6,587 nt of DNA from Gammaproteobacteria bacterium (GTDB taxonomy: Bacteria > Pseudomonadota > Gammaproteobacteria > Arenicellales > Spongiicolonaceae), in assembly GCA_007570945.1 (NCBI GenBank), contig RKSH01000192.1, positions 1 to 6,587 of the forward strand. Reading direction: 5' to 3'. The position numbers and the translations under genes are program-made. Positions 5,415-6,587 of this stretch are shown piece after piece (position 1 is the stretch's first letter; the number at the start of each line of letters is the position of its first letter). Under the pieces are notes generated by a model. It did not search any database. It was not told the DNA's origin and saw only the letters and a list, made by a program, of their open reading frames with translations.

Positions 5415-6569
5415 ATGAAAATCCGAATCATCTCGTTGCTGCTGCTGCTGGCACTGGGCAGCGCGCACGCGCAACTGTCGGCGACCGCGCAGGCGCTTTT
5501 GCTGGACAAAAAGATCATCAGCGCCATCGAGTCCGGCGACCACGCCGCCGCCGCCGGTTTGTTTGCGCAACGCAAGGAAGTGGATGTTGCGGTGCCGTCG
5601 GCGGTGCAAATGGAAATGGCCAAAGTGTATTACGCGCTCGGCGACTATCTGGCCGCGCATGCGCGCCTCACCGACTATCTGAATGCCGCCGCACCCGACT
5701 CGCCGGACTACGAGGCCGCGCAGAATATGTATATTGAACTGGAAGCCAAGCCGGAATATCTCGCATATCTCGCGCAAAAAGAAAGGGCAAGGGTAGCGGC
5801 AAGGGTAGCAGCAGAACAAGAACGTCTGCGGCCCGGGCGGAAATTTCGCGACTGTGATGTGTGCCCGAAAATGGTGGTGGTGGAGGCGGGCTCGTTCATG
5901 ATGGGTTCGCCATCATCGGAGGAGGGTAGAGATGACGCTGAGGGCCCGGTGCATCGGGTGACCATTGCCCGGCCGTTTGCGGTGGGTGTTCATGAGGTGA
6001 CCTTTGCCGAATGGGATGCATGCGTGGCGGATGGCGGGTGCGGCGGCTACAGTCCGAGTGACCAGGGCTGGGGCCGCGGCCGGCGCCCGGTCAGTAATGT
6101 CAGTTGGAATGATGTTCAGTCTTATCTGGGCTGGTTGTCGGCGAAGACGGGAGAGCGTTACCGTCTGTTGAGCGAGTCGGAATGGGAGTATGCGGCGCGG
6201 GCGGGGACGACAACGCCGTTCCATACCGGTTCGACGATATCAACGGGGCAGGCGAACTATGAGGGAAATTATACTTACGGTTCCGGCGCCCGAGGGAAGA
6301 GTTGGAGAAAGACGTTGTCAGTGGGTGAGTTTCCGGCGAATAAATTTGGCTTGCGTGATGTGCATGGCAATGTGCGGGAGTGGGTGCAGGACTGCTGGAA
6401 TGAGGATTACCAGGGGGCGCCGAATTGCAGTCGGCGCGTGTTGCGCGGCGGTTCCTGGCGCGACCATCCGAAGCATCTGCGCTCCGCCTACCGCTACGGG
6501 GACTCCCCCCGGAACCGCGACAGACATGTCGGCTTCCGCGTTGCCCGGACGTTCGGCCGCGATGCATAA
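5415..6569 (+). CDS. Secreted protein with TPR-like N-terminus and C-terminal FGE-sulfatase (SUMF1) domain; candidate DGR variable protein
   Basis: A 384-residue protein. Residues 1-19 (MKIRIISLLLLLALGSAHA) form a Sec signal peptide with an AHA|Q cleavage site. The ATG at 5415 is preferred over the adjacent ATG at 5412, because GGAG (5405-5408) is then 6 bases away. Residues about 21-115 are helical and TPR-like (MEMAKVYYALGDYLAAHARLTDYL), followed by a charged Ala/Arg/Glu linker to about 140. Residues 152-379 form an FGE-sulfatase/SUMF1 domain: MVVVEAGSFMMGSP, PVSNVSWNDV (225-234), RLLSESEWEYAARAG (250-264), GLRDVHGNVREWVQD and RVLRGGSW (341-348), closing with GFRVAR. True formylglycine-generating enzymes have two catalytic Cys after the RGGS motif; here the aligned positions are Asp350 and Leu355, so sulfatase activation is unlikely and a binding role fits better. 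C147/C150 and C338 could form disulfides outside the cytoplasm. The C-terminal segment looks like the variable region of a diversity-generating retroelement (separate entry). Confidence 0.92.
   Translation: MKIRIISLLLLLALGSAHAQLSATAQALLLDKKIISAIESGDHAAAAGLFAQRKEVDVAVPSAVQMEMAKVYYALGDYLAAHARLTDYLNAAAPDSPDYEAAQNMYIELEAKPEYLAYLAQKERARVAARVAAEQERLRPGRKFRDCDVCPKMVVVEAGSFMMGSPSSEEGRDDAEGPVHRVTIARPFAVGVHEVTFAEWDACVADGGCGGYSPSDQGWGRGRRPVSNVSWNDVQSYLGWLSAKTGERYRLLSESEWEYAARAGTTTPFHTGSTISTGQANYEGNYTYGSGARGKSWRKTLSVGEFPANKFGLRDVHGNVREWVQDCWNEDYQGAPNCSRRVLRGGSWRDHPKHLRSAYRYGDSPRNRDRHVGFRVARTFGRDA
5786..5809 (+). repeat. Perfect 12-base tandem duplication in the linker
   Basis: GGCAAGGGTAGC occurs twice back to back (5786-5797, 5798-5809). 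In frame it gives a repeated Arg-Val-Ala-Ala in the linker between the TPR-like part and the SUMF1 domain. It looks like a recent slippage event and marks the boundary between two modules of different codon flavour. Confidence 0.7.
6435..6551 (+). other. Candidate variable region (VR) of a diversity-generating retroelement
   Basis: The last ~40 codons of the SUMF1-domain gene follow the layout of known DGR target proteins: an invariant RVLRGGSW, a patchy segment, then invariant GFRVAR. Codons at the patchy positions are CGC, GAC, CAT (6459-6467), CAT (6474), TAC (6489), TAC (6495), GAC (6501), AAC (6513), GAC (6519) and CAT (6525). All end in C or T, as expected from AAC/AAT template codons whose first two adenines were randomised. 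CGG (6510) and GGG (6498) could derive from AGG. The intervening codons (CCG AAG, CTG CGC TCC GCC, TCC CCC) are adenine-poor and would stay fixed. The 3' stretch from 6528 (GTC GGC TTC CGC) is G/C-rich, like an initiation-of-mutagenic-homing site. The template repeat and reverse transcriptase would lie beyond the window, so this is unproven; ordinary SUMF1-like paralogues can look similar. Confidence 0.45.
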
Positions 6570-6587
6570 TGCCAACTACGGCTTGTT

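Noticed and set aside
3218..5623. 801-codon open frame on the minus strand across the VWA gene, the spacer and the start of the SUMF1 gene
   Set aside because: It is antisense to a clear YfbK-family gene; its protein is low-complexity (Arg/Gly/Ala/His-rich) with no recognisable domain, and it spans a spacer and two unrelated genes. Long antisense frames are common in GC-rich coding DNA.

Overview
The window is high-GC bacterial DNA (over 60% G+C by eye) with six rightward protein genes and no RNA gene or CRISPR array that I can recognise. NagZ in the form with the KHFPGHG loop, a YbdK-type ligase and PdxH together suggest a proteobacterium, most likely an uncultured gammaproteobacterium. This assignment is an inference from family resemblance only.

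Region 1 (1-2437) is housekeeping. It holds the 3' two-thirds of nagZ (peptidoglycan recycling), cut by the window start. Next comes a full ybdK-type glutamate-cysteine/carboxylate-amine ligase. pdxH (PLP synthesis/salvage) follows, its ATG overlapping the ybdK stop as TGATG, so those two are probably translationally coupled.

Region 2 (2438-5038) is a signalling pair. An ECF-type sigma factor is followed, with an 8-base overlap, by a large membrane-anchored von Willebrand factor A (YfbK-family) protein. The latter has a ~65-residue cytoplasmic N-terminus, one membrane segment and an extracytoplasmic VWA domain with an intact MIDAS. The likely logic is that the cytoplasmic part of the VWA protein controls the sigma factor in response to an envelope signal. 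A two-block motif, CAAGGATT-N9-CGGTCGTCTTA, occurs just before the sigma gene and again inside the VWA gene, just before an internal ATG with a strong ribosome binding site.

Region 3 (5039-5414) is a gene-poor spacer with a 12-base palindrome, two inverted repeats (one a strong hairpin followed by a T-run on the minus strand) and a short frame resembling the C-terminus of an integrase-core transposase. It looks like a decayed insertion site.

Region 4 (5415-6569) encodes a secreted protein with a TPR-like N-terminal part and a C-terminal FGE-sulfatase (SUMF1) domain that lacks the catalytic cysteine pair. Its last ~40 codons look like the variable region of a diversity-generating retroelement (DGR): an RVLRGGSW...GFRVAR frame in which the changeable positions are almost all NNC/NNT codons, as expected if template AAC/AAT codons had been mutated at adenines. 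The window ends 18 bases past this gene, so the template repeat and reverse transcriptase that would prove it are not visible. This is the most exciting lead here.
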